Source: Dromaius novaehollandiae
Taxonomy: Eukaryota; Chordata; Aves; Casuariiformes; Dromaiidae
Direction: 5' to 3'
Assembly: GCF_036370855.1 (NCBI RefSeq)
Contig: NC_088099.1
Span: 27,557,501-27,621,500 of the forward strand
Length of the DNA stretch: 64,000 nt
Shown: positions 62,060 through 64,000 of the stretch, piece after piece
Layout: every line of letters begins with the position of its first letter
Position numbering within the stretch: position 1 is the first letter of the stretch
Position numbers and translations under genes: made by a program
The notes under the pieces: model-generated
Told to the model about the DNA's origin: nothing
Databases searched by the model: none
The model's input: only the letters and a program-made list of their open reading frames with translations

Positions 62060-62545
62060 AGGTCACCGCTGAATCGAGGACAGTTATTTCCACTGTGGCA
62101 GTTCTCTATAGGAAAGAGAACAGACACTGTACTGCTTGGTTTCACCTCTCATCTGTTGAGGATACGCTTATGGTGGTGACCATGAGGACAACTCAGCTGA
62201 GTAAGGACGCCCGCAGGGAGGGCTGCTGCTGCACCTCCGGGAGGCAGGTCCCGAGCAGTGCGGTTTCTGAACTGCAAGGGCCGGGTCCAGGGGCACTGCA
62301 GCCAAAAAGGATGCAATTCTCCAGCATCAGCAACACTTCAGGAGAGCAGACCCCGATCAGTGATTATCCTGGATTTCTCAAGTTCAGACTGGTGGGAGTT
62401 GCCTGATAATTTGGGGGAGGGGACAGGAAGGGATGTCTTTAGGTCTGTTTAGCTCAGATACAGCTATTCTGTGATGTGGGGTTTGTGACTACTGCCTATG
62501 TGTAAAACTGTAATAAACTCTAATAAACTCTACGTAAGTACACAT
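62060..62545 (+). other. Candidate last exon with poly(A) signals (unrecognised)
   Basis: A strong 3' splice site (branch-like ttctaat at about 62035, a T-rich tract, CCTGCCCAG ending 62059) opens a GC-richer segment. One frame is open from the acceptor (first full codon 62062) for 115 codons to a TGA at 62404-62406, followed by about 105 bases and two AATAAA signals (62512-62517 and 62522-62527). That order of acceptor, open frame, stop and signal is what a terminal coding exon looks like. I recognise no domain: the peptide is rich in S, T and R with a CCC triplet in the middle. A noncoding-RNA exon, a retrocopy or chance remain possible. The end is set about 20 bases after the second signal. 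Confidence 0.25.
62511..62530 (+). repeat. 10-bp tandem duplication carrying two AATAAA
   Basis: TAATAAACTC occurs twice in a row, so the polyadenylation-type signal is duplicated with a 10-base period. Confidence 0.93.
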
Positions 62546-63884
62546 TTCCAGGCTAATTGAAAGCAATGGGATATGTAGACATGTAGATGTGTTCCAAAGA
62601 TGGGCAACAAGGTTTCCATACGTGTCCATGTGATTGCATTGATTGTTCAAAACCTGAGTAGTTTGGAAGTTAGTTACTACACGCAGTGTTTGTCCCCACC
62701 AGCTGCTGCAGAACGCTGATGCGTTGTCACTTACTGCATCCGATGTGGTGCTGGGACCATGGCACCTTTCTCCTAACTCTTAAAAATACTTTAAAGCATA
62801 AAATTGTTCCTTTAAAGACAAACGGAATATAACAGGAAAATTTAGTAGCTTGACTTTTGTGTTAGTCTTTTAGTTGAGCATTATCTTCAGTGATTTCTTT
62901 TCTTATTATAATTCTCCTCATTAATATCTTAATGCCAATCCAGAATCAAGCATTTAGCTGTGATGTGGGTGGCTGAATAAATAATCCATGTTTACCAAGC
63001 TTTTGATAAAAAATCTTGAATCTTTACAGCCCAGATATCTGAGAGGAACCCCAAAAGACAGAACAATATTAAGCAAAAGGAAATATATATCTTAAGAACA
63101 TCCACAAGAAAATCATTCATTCACTAGTTTACTAATAAAAGTAATCATTTTACTATTATTCAGGGAAAGGCCAAAAATCCTGCTCTAAATGTGCTGACCT
63201 TGCTCTGCATCGCTTATCAGAGATCAGAAAAGATGCAGGTGTTATTTACGGGAATTAAGAATGACAGGATCAAGTTGCACTTCACTTTTATCCCTTATTT
63301 ACTTTTTAAATGATCTTGAGTCTCAGATAGACTCGTACAGGTCTGAAATAAAATGCAAACTGTCCATGCAAATACTTTGATCATTAAATACAAGCATACC
63401 TGGAAACAAGGAATAAATTTCTTCCTGGAGATGAAATATACTAAGATAATTAAAGATTGTTTTTAAATGCTGGAGCCCTGTAAACCTCTGGTTAAAGTAC
63501 CAACACAGGCCAGGCCTATTCAGGGGAGTTTGGATTCCAGACCGTGACTTGGAACAAAGACTGAGTCAAAGTCTCACCTGCGGTGCAGATACATATTTCA
63601 TAAATAGCCCCAGCCTTTTTTATAGCAAACCAAAACAAAACATGACATGTGGATATACTAAGCCTTGAATATTTGAGATTTGGGTTTCAGTTCTGAATCT
63701 GGATCCCAGCAAAATTGTTAGGGACCAGAATTCCTCCTGAAACTTACTGTCTTTATAGGACTCAAATTTTAGCCCACACTCAAAACCAAAATATTACCTT
63801 TGCAATTTTAGGGTTGGCTAACAATTTGCAGCACTCCTAATAGTTATTTTTGGTCATTCAAGGAGAAAAGAGAGATTCAGCAGC
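62546..63884. other. AT-rich noncoding stretch, no gene recognised
   Basis: No frame of note. A 7-bp inverted repeat CTGCATC/GATGCAG lies near 63206-63239 with a 20-base loop. Confidence 0.6.
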
Positions 63885-64000
63885 CTATAAGAGACTTATC
63901 TTGAAAAAGTGAAAAAGGAAGAGCTGGGGAATTGTAAACCCACTAGCTTAACTTCAGTTAACCCGAAAAAATGCCAGTCATGATTCAACAAACTCTTTGT
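63885..64000 (+). mobile_element. Degraded CR1-type reverse-transcriptase segment, runs off the window
   Basis: The frame ggg-aat-tgt-aaa-ccc from about 63927 reads GNCKPTSLTSVNPKKCQS and then a TGA. This fits the CR1/LINE reverse-transcriptase motif of the form N-Y-R-P-x-S-L-T-S, in which the S-L-T-S core is kept. The in-frame stop and substitutions show a dead copy on the + strand. Its left edge is uncertain and the element continues past base 64000. Confidence 0.65.

Overview
This window looks like noncoding nuclear DNA from a bird, or less likely another sauropsid. The main evidence is a 5'-truncated CR1 LINE at 4505-4894 that ends in the two-fold 8-mer ATTCTGCG/ATTCTGTG typical of avian CR1 3' ends. 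A second CR1 (minus strand, 56491-57055), at least four more worn CR1-type pieces, relics of old amniote retroposons and a solo LTR with a 5-bp target-site duplication support this. The sequence is AT-rich, full of stops in every frame, and has no operon, phage or bacterial features. I recognise no protein-coding gene: the longest open frames are about 100-160 codons, have no domain I know, and the longest lie in repeats or composition-biased tracts.

Layout. 1-12.5 kb is unannotatable AT-rich DNA with one good CR1, one MIR-like relic and poly(A)/poly(T) runs. At 12505-13905 there is a sharply bounded GC-rich tandem array: eight units of about 135-197 bp plus a ninth remnant, each built from about 140 bp of non-telomeric sequence with a telomere-type TTAGGG tract at the same internal position (19 exact TTAGGG on the + strand by my hand count). 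Left units are alike, right units are decayed. 14-34 kb is again AT-rich with a diverged CR1 at about 20.9-21.3 kb and small tandem duplications. 34.1-34.6 kb is an old-type CR1. 39643-40569 is a 927-bp solo LTR in minus orientation flanked by AGGGG. 42-57 kb carries further CR1 and L2/L3-like relics. At 59.6-59.7 kb two perfect stem-loops precede a 25-A run. The window ends inside a degraded CR1 reverse-transcriptase region that continues past base 64000.

A few places look like exons by splice signals alone: 30921-31021, 37005-37031, 50586-50663 and, most coherent, a possible last exon at 62060 to about 62545 with a strong acceptor, a 115-codon open frame, a stop and two AATAAA signals. None is matched to a known gene, and chance splice-like sites are expected in 64 kb.

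The strongest unusual feature is the composite telomeric minisatellite: an interstitial telomere-type sequence inside a longer repeated unit that also carries a conserved hairpin and recurrent CACGTG sites. It may be a relic of a subtelomeric repeat or of a chromosome rearrangement. Repeat family names come from recognising consensus-like wording by eye, not from a database search.
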